The notes beneath the pieces are model-generated. The model was not told where the DNA came from, made no database searches, and worked only from the letters and a program-made list of their open reading frames with translations. A stretch of DNA of 64,000 nt from Paracerasibacillus soli (GTDB taxonomy: Bacteria > Bacillota > Bacilli > Bacillales > Amphibacillaceae), in the NCBI RefSeq assembly GCF_034006335.1, contig NZ_JAWDIQ010000003.1; one strand, given 5' to 3'. This document shows positions 48,851 to 59,062 of this stretch, piece by piece. The position numbers were made by a program, and so were the translations under genes. How positions within the stretch are numbered: position 1 is the first letter of the stretch; each line of letters starts with the position of its first letter.

Positions 48851-51126
48851 ATGCGGAAAACTTTCAATATATTTCTTGCCTTATTGATTACGGTATTTAC
48901 ATTACCATTTTCAAATAACATTGTATCGGCGGAGTCTAGTAATGGCTTAAAAGATGGCACTTATACGATGGATTACAGTGTACACTATGATGGTATGGAC
49001 GTTGATAAATACTTTAAAAAACCGGCTATCTTAAAGGTTGAAAATGGAAAAAACTATGTACAATTAGAACATAGTGATAGCTATTTTATTCTAGGAATAA
49101 CTTTACCTAACGGTGGAGATGTTGATGTTATCAGCGAGGATAAAGAAAATAAAACAAGAGTTGTAGGATTTAATGTGAGCGATCTATCTCAATCACTCAC
49201 AATAGGTATGAAAATGTTCTATGGCAGTACACATGAAGTAAGAGTTGACTTTGATTTGGACTCCTTAGTGAAAGTTGCAGATGAGGATAACTCAGATAAC
49301 GAAATATCAAATGGCACTTATACGATGGATTACAGTGTACACTATGATGGTATGGATGTTGATAAATACTTTAAAAAGCCAGCTATCTTAAAGGTTGAGA
49401 ATGGAAAAAATTATGTACAATTAGAACACAGTGATAGCAATTTTATTCTAGGAATAACTTTACCTAACGGTGGAGATGTTGATGTTATTAGCGAGGATAA
49501 AGAAAATAAAACAAGAGTTGTAGGATTTAATGTGAGCGATCTATCTCAGCCACTCACAATAGGTATGAAAATGTTTTATGGCAGTACACATGAAGTACGA
49601 GTTGATTTTGATTTGGATTCCTTGGTGAAAATCACTGAGGACGATGAAAGTAATAATCCGGATGAGCCAGAAGAACCAAAGGAAATTGAAATTAAAAAGG
49701 GACATGAAAATCCAGTTAATGGCGGAGACAAAGTAACGATTAGTGGCGATGCAAGCACACAATTAACTCTGCCTGAAGGATTACCAGCTGGAACAACATT
49801 AGTAATTAATTCAGTTAAAGATAAAGAGTATGTGACAAATCATAAAGGTTACATTGTAGCTGGTGAAGTTTACGAATTTAACTTCAGTAATCTTGGAGAT
49901 AACCCAGGGAAATTTGAATTAACAATGGGGTATGACACAAGTAAATTTAAGAGTAAAGATGTTGATATTTACTATTATAATGAAGCTAAAGGCAAGTGGA
50001 TTGAGCAAAATGGTATTGTTAAAGACGGTAAGATAACAATACACCCAACCCATTTTTCAACTTATGGTGTATTTGCAAAGGAAAATGTCAAAGGAGATTC
50101 TAAAGAGGAAAAATCCACTGACATTGATTATATTGTTAAACATGAGACGAAGGATGAACCATCTATTGCTAATGACTTTTTCATAAAGCCTGGAAAATTA
50201 GTTGAAAAGAATGGCGAAAAATATATTCAAGTAAAAGTTAATGGTTGGAATATGTTTAATTCGCTAACGGCTGATAAATCTAATGTAAATGTTATAGATG
50301 AAAATAATGACTCGGCAGTTATTGAAATTAAAATTGTTGGGAAGTTGTCTGATCCTATAATGTTAACTATGGATATGGCCTATGGCGGAAAACATCATGC
50401 ACGTCTAATCCTAAATCCAATGAAGATGATAATAACAACAACAATAATAAAAACGAGAACAATAACAAAAACAACAACAACAAAAACAATAACAAAAACA
50501 ACAACAATAATAGTGATAAAAGTTCTAATCAAGTTACAAAACAAAACCCGGATAAAGCATATACAATTGATTACGTTATTAAGCATGAAACCGAAGATAA
50601 AGTATCAGCAGCAGATGACTTTTTCAGAAAGCCAGGTATTTTATTAATAAAAGGTGATGATAAATACATCCAACTTACGGTTGATAATTGGGAATGGATT
50701 GTTTACTTAAAAACAGTTCACGGTGATGTTGACGTAGTTAAAATAAATAAAGATGGCTCAGCTGTTATTCAATTTAAGGTTGATGGCGATTTATCTGATG
50801 TTATTACATTGGATATGCATATTGTTGTACCAAAAGAGGTAGCAGGTATGGAATATGACATGAAACACTTAGCTCGTCTTTTCCTAGATCAGACAACTAT
50901 GAAAGAAGACGATCCAAGTAAATATCAAATAGTTACTCATGGTGACGATAAACTTAAAAAACCAAAATTTGGTTCTAATACCGATAACAATGACGCAAAT
51001 GGTTTAAAATCAACGGGTAGTAACCCTAAAACAGGAGATACAACTAGTATGTTACTTTATGTACTCCTATTAGTTGGTTCCGCCATTCCGTTAGCTATTA
51101 AATTTAGACGACGTTCTATCTTATAA
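48851..51126 (+). CDS. Cell-wall protein with four NEAT domains (one frameshift as sequenced)
   Basis: 758 residues when corrected. In order: signal peptide (1-28), NEAT1 (about 33-140), NEAT2 (about 153-260, a near-perfect copy of NEAT1), a beta-rich region of about 150 residues (GDKVTISGDASTQLTLPEG to HPTHFSTYGVF), NEAT3 (about 420-520), an Asn/Lys-rich linker, NEAT4 (about 565-680), then NPKTGDTTS, a membrane helix and RRRS. All four NEAT domains have Tyr-x-x-x-His (YGSTH, YGSTH, YGGKH, YDMKH). NPKTG is a class B sortase signal. One A is missing near 50413; without it the protein appears to end early at 50647. Probably captures haem at the surface for IsdC and IsdE. Confidence 0.87.
48956..49272 (+). 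repeat. NEAT-domain tandem duplication, unit 1
   Basis: About 317 bases almost identical to 49313-49629. The repeat period is 357 bases (119 codons). The few differences include Ser-Tyr versus Ser-Asn in HSDSYFILG and SQS versus SQP. Confidence 0.85.
49313..49629 (+). repeat. NEAT-domain tandem duplication, unit 2
   Basis: Second copy; see 48956-49272. Confidence 0.85.
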
Positions 51127-51152
51127 TCAAAAGATTAAAAGCAAATAAAAGC

Positions 51153-51260
51153 AGGCTGGGACAAAGCCAAAGTGTCTGACCCCTTTACTACTATTAAAAA
51201 TTGAACTTTTCCTTTTTAATAGTAGTTGAACGTGAGGGGCAGACCCTTATGTTCCAGCCT
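51153..51260. repeat. GGCTGGGACA hairpin repeat, copy 2
   Basis: AGGCTGGGAC at the left pairs with GTTCCAGCCT at the right with one mismatch. Inside are CAAAGTGTCTGACCCC, GGGGCAGACCC and a perfect 13-bp hairpin, CTACTATTAAAAA with TTTTTAATAGTAG. It lies between the four-NEAT gene and isdE and probably ends the first transcript. Confidence 0.8.
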
Positions 51261-51329
51261 CCGATTGTTTATATTATGCCAATGTATTCCAAAATGTAGA
51301 ATATTCCCCTAAAAAAGAGGTGCGCAATC

Positions 51330-52256
51330 ATGAAAAATCACTTGAAATTATGGGTGATGTTGCTAGGTATTATCTTCATAGTCGCTGGCTGTGGGGCAAA
51401 CGATAGTGCAAGTGAAAAGGAAAAGGATACTAACGCAGACAAGGTGAAAGCGGCGGAAGCAAATAAACCAGAGGACGATCACCGGATTATTGCAACGACT
51501 GTAGCCATAACAGAAATCATGGACAAATTAGATATCGATTTAGTTGGTATTCCAACGAGTTATAAAGAATTGCCGGAACGATATAAAGATGCAACTGAAA
51601 TTGGTAGTCCGATGAGCCCAGATATGGAACTTATGCTATCACTTAAACCGACAGACATATTATCAGTTACCACCTTATTAGATAATATGGATGTGGACTT
51701 TTCTAATCTTGATATTAAAACACAATATCTTGATTTTACAAGTGTCGATCATATGTTAAACGAAATAGAGAAAGTTGGTAAAGAATATAACCGCACAGAA
51801 CAAGCGAATCAGCTCATAACACAGTATGAAGATAAAATGGCTGAAATTGAAGCGCGAGTAGCAGGAAAGGATGCTCCTTCCGTATTAATTTTAATGGGGA
51901 TTCCCGGTAGTTATATCGTTGGTACGGAGCACTCTTATATTGGAGATTTAGTAAAACGTGCTGGCGGGGTAAATGTTGTGACAGATCGTGATGAAGAATA
52001 TATTTCCGGTAACACGGAATATTTACAACAGTTAAAGCCTGATATTATTTTACGCGCAGCGCACGGCATGCCGGAAGAGGTTGTGAAGATGTTTGAAAAG
52101 GAATTTAAAGAAAATGATGTTTGGAAACATTTTAAAGCAGTTCAAAATAATCGTGTCTATGACTTAGAAGAAACAAGATTTGGTACAACTGCAAATCTCG
52201 CGGCAATAGAAGCATTAGATGAATTGGTAGATATTTTATATCCAGATGAAAAATAA
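51330..52256 (+). CDS. isdE: Haem ABC transporter substrate-binding lipoprotein IsdE
   Basis: 308 residues, a class III periplasmic-type binding protein anchored to the outer face of the membrane. The signal peptide ends in the lipobox VAGC. The haem ligands of IsdE appear conserved: Met in GSPMSPDMELM and His in LRAAHGMPEEV. It hands haem received from the NEAT proteins to the permease. AAGAGGTG precedes ATG 51330 by about eight bases. Followed by the permease and ATPase genes. Confidence 0.9.
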   Translation: MKNHLKLWVMLLGIIFIVAGCGANDSASEKEKDTNADKVKAAEANKPEDDHRIIATTVAITEIMDKLDIDLVGIPTSYKELPERYKDATEIGSPMSPDMELMLSLKPTDILSVTTLLDNMDVDFSNLDIKTQYLDFTSVDHMLNEIEKVGKEYNRTEQANQLITQYEDKMAEIEARVAGKDAPSVLILMGIPGSYIVGTEHSYIGDLVKRAGGVNVVTDRDEEYISGNTEYLQQLKPDIILRAAHGMPEEVVKMFEKEFKENDVWKHFKAVQNNRVYDLEETRFGTTANLAAIEALDELVDILYPDEK

Positions 52257-52348
52257 TGGTTATTGAAGGATTCCAATTTATTCTTTCTCTTTGAACAGTT
52301 ACGTACAAATAGCTAAAGAAATGGTTAATGAATGAAGAGGTAGAAATG

Positions 52349-53332
52349 ATGAATAAAAAGATGATCAGCTTTATTGTGATAATTATTTTGCTTCCTACAG
52401 TAATCATTTATTCAGCGGTTTCAGGAAGTATTGAAATATCAGCATTTGAACTTGTAAAAGGACTATTTACGGGGACGAATGAAAATGTATTAATTATTAA
52501 AGATTTACGTTTTCCACGGATTATTATTGCGTTATTTGCTGGTGCTACGTTAGCAGTATCTGGTGTACTTTTACAAGCAGTTATGCGAAATCCATTGGCT
52601 GAGCCAGGTATTATTGGCGTATCTTCGGGAGCAGGTTTTATGACAATATTAATCCTAACTTTCTTCCCTACATTATTTTTCTATACACCTTTATTTGCAT
52701 TTATTGGTGGTGCTTTTGCATTTTTCCTCGTCTACACTTTTTCTTGGAAATCAGGCTTAAATCCGTTGCGTATGATTTTAATTGGGGTTGCCATTCACGC
52801 CTTATTTACTGGTTTAAGTGAACTTTTAAGTGCACAAAATGCGAGTAGTATGATGTCTAGCGTGTCTGTTACGACATCAACGCTGACAATGAAAACGTGG
52901 AATGATGTACATGTTATTGTCCTATATGGAACAATCGGACTTCTATTAGCTTTTGTGCTTTATGCATGGTGTAATCATTTAGCATTAAAAGATAATACAT
53001 TAACAAACTTGGGCTTCCCAGTAAATCGAGCTAGATTTATTATTTCCATCGTTGCTGTACTACTTGCTTCCATCGCCACGGCGATAGCAGGTATGTTTAC
53101 ATTTGTCGGTTTACTCATTCCGCACATCGGACGAACATTGGTAGGAAATGACCACAAGGTACTTATTCCCTTTTCAGCATTGGCCGGAGCTTTGTTAATT
53201 TTGATTGCAGATACATTAGGTAGAACAATCATGGCACCAATTGAAATTCCAGCTTCCATTATTATGGCTATTATTGGCGGACCATTCCTCATCATTATGC
53301 TTAGAAAGAGTGATCGTATTTATGGAAATTAA
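52349..53332 (+). CDS. isdF: Haem ABC transporter permease IsdF (FecCD family)
   Basis: 327 residues with about ten helices. RFPRIIIALFAGATLAVSG and RNPLAEPGIIGVSSGAG are the FecCD signatures, and TFVGLLIPHIGRTLVGNDH is the region that meets the ATPase. ATG 52349 (MNKKMIS) fits the AGAGGT site best; ATG 52346 is adjacent. Its end overlaps the next gene by 11 bases. Confidence 0.9.
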   Translation: MNKKMISFIVIIILLPTVIIYSAVSGSIEISAFELVKGLFTGTNENVLIIKDLRFPRIIIALFAGATLAVSGVLLQAVMRNPLAEPGIIGVSSGAGFMTILILTFFPTLFFYTPLFAFIGGAFAFFLVYTFSWKSGLNPLRMILIGVAIHALFTGLSELLSAQNASSMMSSVSVTTSTLTMKTWNDVHVIVLYGTIGLLLAFVLYAWCNHLALKDNTLTNLGFPVNRARFIISIVAVLLASIATAIAGMFTFVGLLIPHIGRTLVGNDHKVLIPFSALAGALLILIADTLGRTIMAPIEIPASIIMAIIGGPFLIIMLRKSDRIYGN

Positions 53333-54090
53333 GGATATAACTTTCGCTTATCAGGATAAAATTAAACGACTACATCATGTAAATGCGACGATCCAAAAGG
53401 GAGAAATTACGACAATATTAGGTCCAAATGGTTCTGGAAAATCAACTTTAATGGGTGTGTTAACAAATAATAATCAACCGCAGGCAGGCCAAATTATTTT
53501 TGAAGGAAAAGGATTGCATCAGTATAAACCGAAAGAACTAGCAAAAAAGCTTGGTGTTGTTCATCAGAAAAATATCGCTCCTTCTGATATGACCGTGGAA
53601 AAGTTGGTGTATTATGGTAGATTGCCATATCGAAATACATTTTCACCCCAAACAAAGGAAGATGCAGAAATTGTGGAGTGGGCATTAACTTGCACAGGTT
53701 TGTTGGAAAAAGAGATGTACCGTTGGTAACATTGTCAGGTGGTCAACAGCAACGTGCCTGGATCGCAATGGCATTGGCACAAAAAACACCATTTTTATTT
53801 TTAGATGAGCCTACATCAAATCTAGATATTTATTTTCAATATGAGATTTTAGAACTTGTAAAACGACTACGTGATGAACAAGGCTTAACAATTGTCATGG
53901 TACTACATGATATTAATCAGGCAATCCAATATAGTGACACGATTATTGCGATGAAGCAAGGGGAAATTATTAAAACAGGAAAGCAGAAGAAATAATGACT
54001 ACAGCATTAATACATGAAATTTACGGTGTAGATGTTGTGATTAAGCATGACGAAGCAGTGGGTATGTACATTGTGCCGATTGGAATCTAG
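53322..54090 (+). CDS. Haem/iron ABC transporter ATP-binding protein (two frameshifts as sequenced)
   Basis: A corrected length of 256 residues, FecE type. Walker A is LGPNGSGKSTLMG, signature LSGGQQQRAWIAMALAQ, Walker B FLFLDEPTSNLD, and HDIN carries the switch His. The frame breaks near 53715 (one A missing from A5; corrected LEKRDVPLVTLSGG) and near 53987 (one A missing; corrected KAEEIMTTALIHEIYGV). It overlaps isdF and powers it. S. aureus Isd relies on a separate ATPase, whereas Bacillus-type loci often include one. Confidence 0.9.
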
Positions 54091-54264
54091 TATTTTATCA
54101 CAGGGAAACTGGCTGTAAAACCCTCATTCAATAAGCCATGGAATGAAGAACATGGATCAACAGCCAGTAAAGGCCCCATTCGTTCAATTTACAATCGATG
54201 CGGGAAGTGAGAACCCCCATTGATTAAAAGTTTTACTTTATCAAGTAGGAAGAGGCGGTATGTC
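54091..54264. other. Short intergenic segment with a hairpin before srtB
   Basis: ACTGGCTGT (about 54109) pairs with ACAGCCAGT (about 54164). There is no obvious T run, so the role is unclear. The end of the segment holds the srtB ribosome binding site AGGAAGAGG. Confidence 0.4.
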
Positions 54265-55032
54265 GTGAAACAAGCAAACAGGAATAGATGGAAAAAGTAT
54301 ATATCAAGACTGATAACGATTATTTGTTTAGGGGTTTTTAGTTATGCCGCATTCAACCTCGTTCTCATTTTTAACGATTACTATCAAAACCGTAAAATGC
54401 TAAATGAACTCCAAGATACTTTTTATCAAGCGAAGAAAGATATGGGAGATTCCCAATCTCATACAATTCGGCCTGGATTTCAGGCGTTGTTGGAGCAAAA
54501 TCCTGATGTTGTCGGTTGGATTACGATTGAAGGAACGCAAGTGGATTATCCGATTTTGCAGGCTCCTAATAATGAAACATATTTAACGAGAAATTATTAC
54601 GGAAAGGAATCAAGGGCAGGAAGTATTTTTTTAGATTATCGTAATGACGTTGACACTGCAAATGATCAAAATACTGTTATATACGGGCATCGAATGAAAG
54701 ATGGATCGATGTTCCAACAATTAACGAAATTTCTAGATAAGGATTTTTTTGAATCTCATAAAGCATTTCAATTTGATACATTGTACGATAGTTATGAAGC
54801 AGAGATTTTCGCTGTTTACAATACGTTGACTGATTTTGATTATATTCAGACGAACTTTTCAACTGATGAACAATATGAAGCATTTCTTGCAAAGGTACAA
54901 AAGAAGTCGTTATACAAAACAGATGTTGAATTAAATCCAGATGATGCCATTATTACATTATCAACATGTGAATATACGTTAGATCAAGATAATGGTAGAT
55001 TAGTTGTTCAAGCAAAGCTTGTTAAGAAATAA
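54265..55032 (+). CDS. srtB: Class B sortase SrtB
   Basis: 255 residues from GTG 54265, chosen because AGGAAGAGG lies nine bases upstream; a TTG at 54220 would add 15 residues. A membrane-anchored transpeptidase: N-terminal helix (LITIICLGVFSYAAFNLVL), then the sortase barrel with NTVIYGHRM (catalytic His), ITLSTCEYT (catalytic Cys) and NGRLVVQAKL (catalytic Arg). Sortase B cuts NPxTN/G signals and links IsdC-type proteins to peptidoglycan; both NEAT proteins upstream carry such signals (NPPTG, NPKTG). The haem oxygenase gene isdG often found with such loci is not seen here. Confidence 0.93.
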   Translation: MKQANRNRWKKYISRLITIICLGVFSYAAFNLVLIFNDYYQNRKMLNELQDTFYQAKKDMGDSQSHTIRPGFQALLEQNPDVVGWITIEGTQVDYPILQAPNNETYLTRNYYGKESRAGSIFLDYRNDVDTANDQNTVIYGHRMKDGSMFQQLTKFLDKDFFESHKAFQFDTLYDSYEAEIFAVYNTLTDFDYIQTNFSTDEQYEAFLAKVQKKSLYKTDVELNPDDAIITLSTCEYTLDQDNGRLVVQAKLVKK

Positions 55033-55096
55033 TTCTCCTATTTGCGATATGTGAAATATTGTATGCCCTATTTCAGATAAATAGATGATAAAAAGT

Positions 55097-55212
55097 GGGG
55101 TTAAGACAAAACGGTCTGACTCCCTTTTATTATAATCAGGAAATAAGTAAAGTGCTCTATACTACATGCAGTAATGGGGAATTCTGACAATTTGGTTTTG
55201 CGCCAGCCCTAT
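55097..55212. repeat. GGCTGGGACA hairpin repeat, copy 3 (diverged)
   Basis: The left arm GGGGTTAAGACAAAACGGTC with TGACTCCC and the right arm TCTGACAATTTGGTTTTGCGC with CAGCCCT keep the layout of the other copies but have lost much of the pairing. Lies after srtB. Confidence 0.6.
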
Positions 55213-55366
55213 TTATATGCTGCTAGTAACCCTCAATATTCATTTTACTCCCACCGCATTATTCTTTGTTATAGTTTCCAATCATCGATGTAAAACTAAA
55301 TCTCACTGCTGGGGTTGTAGTTTATCATAATTGAATTATATAAAGTGGAATAAAATCAAAAAAAGG

Positions 55367-55397
55367 TTGAAAGTGACGTAGCGTCATCATGTATACT
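55367..55397 (+). promoter_or_regulatory. MerR-type promoter with 19-bp spacer
   Basis: TTGAAA (55367-55372) and TATACT (55392-55397) are 19 bases apart, two more than normal. The spacer holds the dyad TGACG-TAG-CGTCA. This is how MerR-family activators act, by twisting an over-long spacer. It lies directly before a merR-family gene, so autoregulation is likely. Confidence 0.8.
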
Positions 55398-55430
55398 AAA
55401 TATGATAAAGGGGTTGCAGGGGGCTATATT

Positions 55431-56183
55431 TTGATTTCTATCAAAAAGGTTACAAAACAAACAGGTATTACGGTAAGAACATTACGTTATTATGACCAAA
55501 TTGATTTATTAAAACCAGCAGGAAAGTCAGAAGGTGGTCATCGGTTATACGGAGAGGCAGAATTAAAAAAACTACAACAAATCCAGTTTTTAAAAAGATT
55601 AGGTTTATCTTTGCAAGAAATTAAAAATATTCTTACGCAACATAATTGGAACTGGTTCAACAGTATTCAGGAACAATTAAACTATGTACAAAAGGAAAAG
55701 GAAAAACTGATTGAAATAGAGTCTATCCTTACTGGTATATTGCATGCAAAGATGATGGATGCTGATATTCAGTTAACGAATATTCAACAACTCATTCAAC
55801 TGTATGAAGATAACCGAGCAGAACAAAGGTCTTTTCGAAAAAAGCTGTTCACAAATGAAGAAGTTGAAATGCTTGCTTTATTACCGAATGTAAATCACAG
55901 TGACCCAGATACATTAGAATGGATTGCATTAATAGGACAATTAAAACAGAACATGTCTAAAGGTCATGAAGCGGATGAAGTGCAAAGAATCATCCAACGT
56001 ATAGCAGAAAAAAGTATGGAAACAGTTGGGGACAATGAGCAATTTCTTGAAAAGCTTTGGGAAATAAGAACGTCCCCAGAAAAGTCGGAGCAAGCTGGGC
56101 TCTATCCGATTGAACCAGAACTACTCGCTTTTTTTGAAGCGGCATGGATTCATTATGAACAGCAGGAACAAGTGAATTTTTAA
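55431..56183 (+). CDS. MerR-family transcriptional regulator
   Basis: 250 residues. The open frame reaches into the promoter, so I take TTG 55431 (LISIKKVTKQTG), with CAGGGGG eight bases upstream. An N-terminal winged helix (SIKKVTKQTGITVRTLRYYD, HRLYGEAELKKLQQIQFLK) is followed by a dimerisation helix (about 80-110) and a C-terminal domain of about 130 residues that may bind a drug-like ligand, as in TipAS-type regulators. There are no Cys residues in the ligand region, so a metal is unlikely. Followed by a membrane protein gene that may be its target. Confidence 0.85.
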   Translation: MISIKKVTKQTGITVRTLRYYDQIDLLKPAGKSEGGHRLYGEAELKKLQQIQFLKRLGLSLQEIKNILTQHNWNWFNSIQEQLNYVQKEKEKLIEIESILTGILHAKMMDADIQLTNIQQLIQLYEDNRAEQRSFRKKLFTNEEVEMLALLPNVNHSDPDTLEWIALIGQLKQNMSKGHEADEVQRIIQRIAEKSMETVGDNEQFLEKLWEIRTSPEKSEQAGLYPIEPELLAFFEAAWIHYEQQEQVNF

Positions 56184-56236
56184 TGCGAAGCAACGTGTAT
56201 GTTGGCGTGCTAAATTAGCAAAGAGAGGACTTGACA

Positions 56237-56883
56237 ATGGATTTTATTATTACGTATCAGTGGGAAATTTTTATCAGTATGGAAGTATTATCATTCTTGT
56301 CTTTAGTACTTTTCCTGTTCATTCGTTATGCTTTGAAGAAACGACTACTTAGTCAAACATTCTTATTTATATTTCTTCTACTTTTGTTATTAGAAGGGGT
56401 GCTTGCTTTAGTCGTTTACAAAGCAACTGGAGAAATCGAGACGTTTCAAATTATCATTTTGGTGTTTTTAGTATATGCTTGTACGTTCGGAATTGCTGAC
56501 TTTAAAAAGCTCGATCGCTGGATTAAACAGAAGGTCGGCAAGTGGCAAGGTGTGGACTTATTAACGGAAAAAGATAAACAAATCATGGCTAAGGAAAGAG
56601 ACAGTCATGCTGTGGCCCGAAAATATAGAATAGGTTGGTATGTGCATACCGCTATTTTTATCATAGCACAAAGCATCTTTTTACTTTATTTTGGTAACGA
56701 CCACTTATCACTAAAGAACTTATGACAGATTGGTCATGGATTGAAGAAGTTAATCCAGCTGAAGTGCCTGAAAATGGTCCATACCGGGTTGCAGCACTAT
56801 ATCCCGTTAGTGTCATTTGGGGAATTGTTTATATTGCTGATACAATTAATGCTTGGTATTACACTATTTTCCCTGAAAAATAA
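56237..56883 (+). CDS. Unidentified integral membrane protein (one frameshift as sequenced)
   Basis: 215 residues after correction. Helices at about 8-30 (WEIFISMEVLSFLSLVLFLF), 40-60, 70-90, 140-160 and 190-212. A cytoplasmic loop includes DFKKLDRWIKQKVGKWQGVD. The frame breaks near 56703 (one base missing in CCAC); corrected HLITKELMTDWSWIEEV continues to WYYTIFPEK. AGAGAGGA lies eight bases before ATG 56237. I do not recognise a family. It follows the merR gene by about 50 bases and is probably co-transcribed. Confidence 0.65.
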
Positions 56884-56895
56884 ACTGATAAAAAA

Positions 56896-56933
56896 AGAAC
56901 AATCTGAAGGAGAGGATGAGATTGTTCTTTTTG
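56896..56933. terminator. Terminator after the merR-membrane protein pair
   Basis: AGAACAATCT pairs with AGATTGTTCT, with A7 before and TTTTTG after. Confidence 0.85.
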
Positions 56934-57140
56934 TTGTAACAAAAACAGAAATGGTGCTACGAATGATGATGGTGTTATAGACCAAGTCCTACTAGGATAA
57001 AAGTTTCATGTTATAACTAGTTTCCTTCAAGGGGAACATATTCATATTCTCTTGTATTAAAAGGAATTACAAATCACTTTTCATTTGGGCATAAAGGCAT
57101 ATAATGATAGGGGAATATGAATATATTGTGGAGGCACACC

Positions 57141-58743
57141 ATGAATTTACTTACAGACTTATTAGATGAACCTTTGTTATTATTATTCGTTATTTTATTT
57201 TTAGGGTCCTTAGTTGGACAAATTAAAATAAAAGGATTGAGTATAGGAGCAGCTGGTGTATTGCTCGTTGCAATCGTATTTGGACACTTTGGCTATCAAG
57301 TATCACCAATTGTGCAAAATTTAGGTTTAAGTTTATTTATTGTAGCGGTCGGTTTACAAGCTGGACCGCGCTTTTTTAGAATGATGCGCACAAACGGATT
57401 AATATTTGGCGTTATTTCACTTATCGTTGTCGTTGTTTCCGTCATTATCACATTTATTGTATCGAAAATATTTCATTTATCGAGTGCGTTAAGTGTTGGA
57501 CTGATGACAGGGGCATTAACGAGTACGCCAGGTTTAGCTGCTGCGCTTCAAGCAACAAAGGATCCGATTGCTTCTGTTGGATATGGGATCGCTTATCCAT
57601 TTGGTGTTCTTGCTGTTGTTCTATTTGTTCAACTTCTACCGAAAATACTAAAAGTCGATTTAATCAAAGACTTTAATGAAGCGAACAATCCAATTAAGAC
57701 AGCAGATTCACCAAGAAGTGATAACGATTGAATTAACAAACTCCTCGTTTGATAAAAAAACATTAGGTGAATTACATTTTACAACAGATAACTCGATTGT
57801 TATTAGTCGCATCATTCGCGGAAAGCGAACAATTATTGCGCTGAGAGATACGGTTATTCTGGTCGGCGATAAACTTGTGACGGTAGGGATTCCATCAGAT
57901 TTATATCAATTTTGTAAACGGGTTGGAAGAGAAGTAGAGGTGACAGATTTAGATAATGCAGATAGTGTTGCATTACGGAAAATTGTCGTGGATTCCTATG
58001 ATACGATAGGAAAAAATATAAAGGAATTAGGCTTACGAAAGGATTATGGTATTACTGTTACGAGAATAGAACGAGGTGGTATCGAACTGAATCAGAATCC
58101 TAAAATGCGTTTGGCACGTGGTGATGTGCTAACAGTCGTAAGTAGTGAAGAACGTTTAAATCAAGTAGAACAGCTATTTACAAAGAAAAAATTAGCGATA
58201 ACAAATGTACACATTTTTTCATTAAGTGTTATTTTGCTAATCGGTATTCTTGTCGGGATGATCCCAATTCATTTACCTTGGTTAGGGTCGATTACACTAG
58301 GTGTAGCAGGTGGCCCGTTATTAGTCGCATTAATTATTGGACACTTTGGAAAGATAGGGCCAATACATGCGCGTTATTATGCCCCATCGAATCAAGTAGT
58401 TGGTGATATTGGTCTTGTTATATTTTTAGCTGGTGCGGGAACAACAGCTGGTCATGGATTGGTAGAAGTAGTACAGTCGCAAGGAGTAAAGCTACTAGTT
58501 GGCGGAATCATTATTACGTTGGTTCCAATATTTGTCGGCTTTTATTTTGCACGAAAGGTATTTAAATTGAGTATGATCCATTCCTTAGGAGGGCTATGTG
58601 GCGCAATGACGAGTACCCCTGGGTTGGGAGCAGTAAATCAACTAATCGACTCAGAAGATCCAGCAATTGCGTATGCTGCTGCATATCCATTTTCCTTAAT
58701 CTTTGTAGCTGTGGCATCACAATTTGTTCCACTTATACTATGA
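57141..58743 (+). CDS. AspT/YidE/YbjL-type transporter with TrkA-C domains (one frameshift as sequenced)
   Basis: A corrected protein of 533 residues. Two homologous membrane halves (SLFIVAVGLQAGPRFFRMM and LVIFLAGAGTTAGHGLVE; GALTSTPGLAAALQATKDP and GAMTSTPGLGAVNQLIDSEDP) enclose two soluble TrkA-C (RCK_C) domains (about 190-350). This is the layout of the aspartate:alanine exchanger family. ATG 57141 follows GGAGG by seven bases. One extra A near 57709 breaks the frame; corrected SPEVITIELTNSSF. The substrate is unknown. Confidence 0.88.
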
Positions 58744-58751
58744 GCCGTATG

Positions 58752-58782
58752 AAAACGAAGGAAAAATCCCCTTCGTTTTTTT
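58752..58782 (+). terminator. Terminator of the AspT-like gene
   Basis: AAAACGAAGG pairs with CCTTCGTTTT followed by TTT. Confidence 0.88.
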
Positions 58783-58952
58783 AGAGGAGTATTGATAATA
58801 ATTTCCTGATGAAACGGCAGCAACATTAAAAGGGTATACAAACATCATACTAATTAAAATAAAGTTAAAAATAGTTATAAATCCCCATTGACATATCCCA
58901 TGTGATATCGAAATAATAATGAGTAGTAGTGTAGAAAGTTATTATAAAATAA

Positions 58953-58979
58953 TGAAACCATTTCAGCATTTATTACGTA
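58953..58979 (+). promoter_or_regulatory. SigW-type promoter of the pspA operon
   Basis: TGAAAC (58953-58958), 17 bases, CGTA (58976-58979), matching the extracytoplasmic sigma factor W consensus. In B. subtilis the orthologous pspA-ydjGHI operon is SigW-controlled and induced by cell-envelope stress. Confidence 0.85.
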
Positions 58980-59062
58980 TGATAAGTTGTCATGCGCGCA
59001 TATAATAAAATGGCAATTCAATGGTTCTATTAAAAACTTCATATTTCAAGGGGGAATTCAAA

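Noticed and set aside
48851..50647. Four-NEAT protein ending early with a Thr/Ile/Lys-rich tail
   Set aside because: The tail is the wrong frame of an Asn-rich linker; correcting one A continues through NEAT4 to a proper sorting signal.
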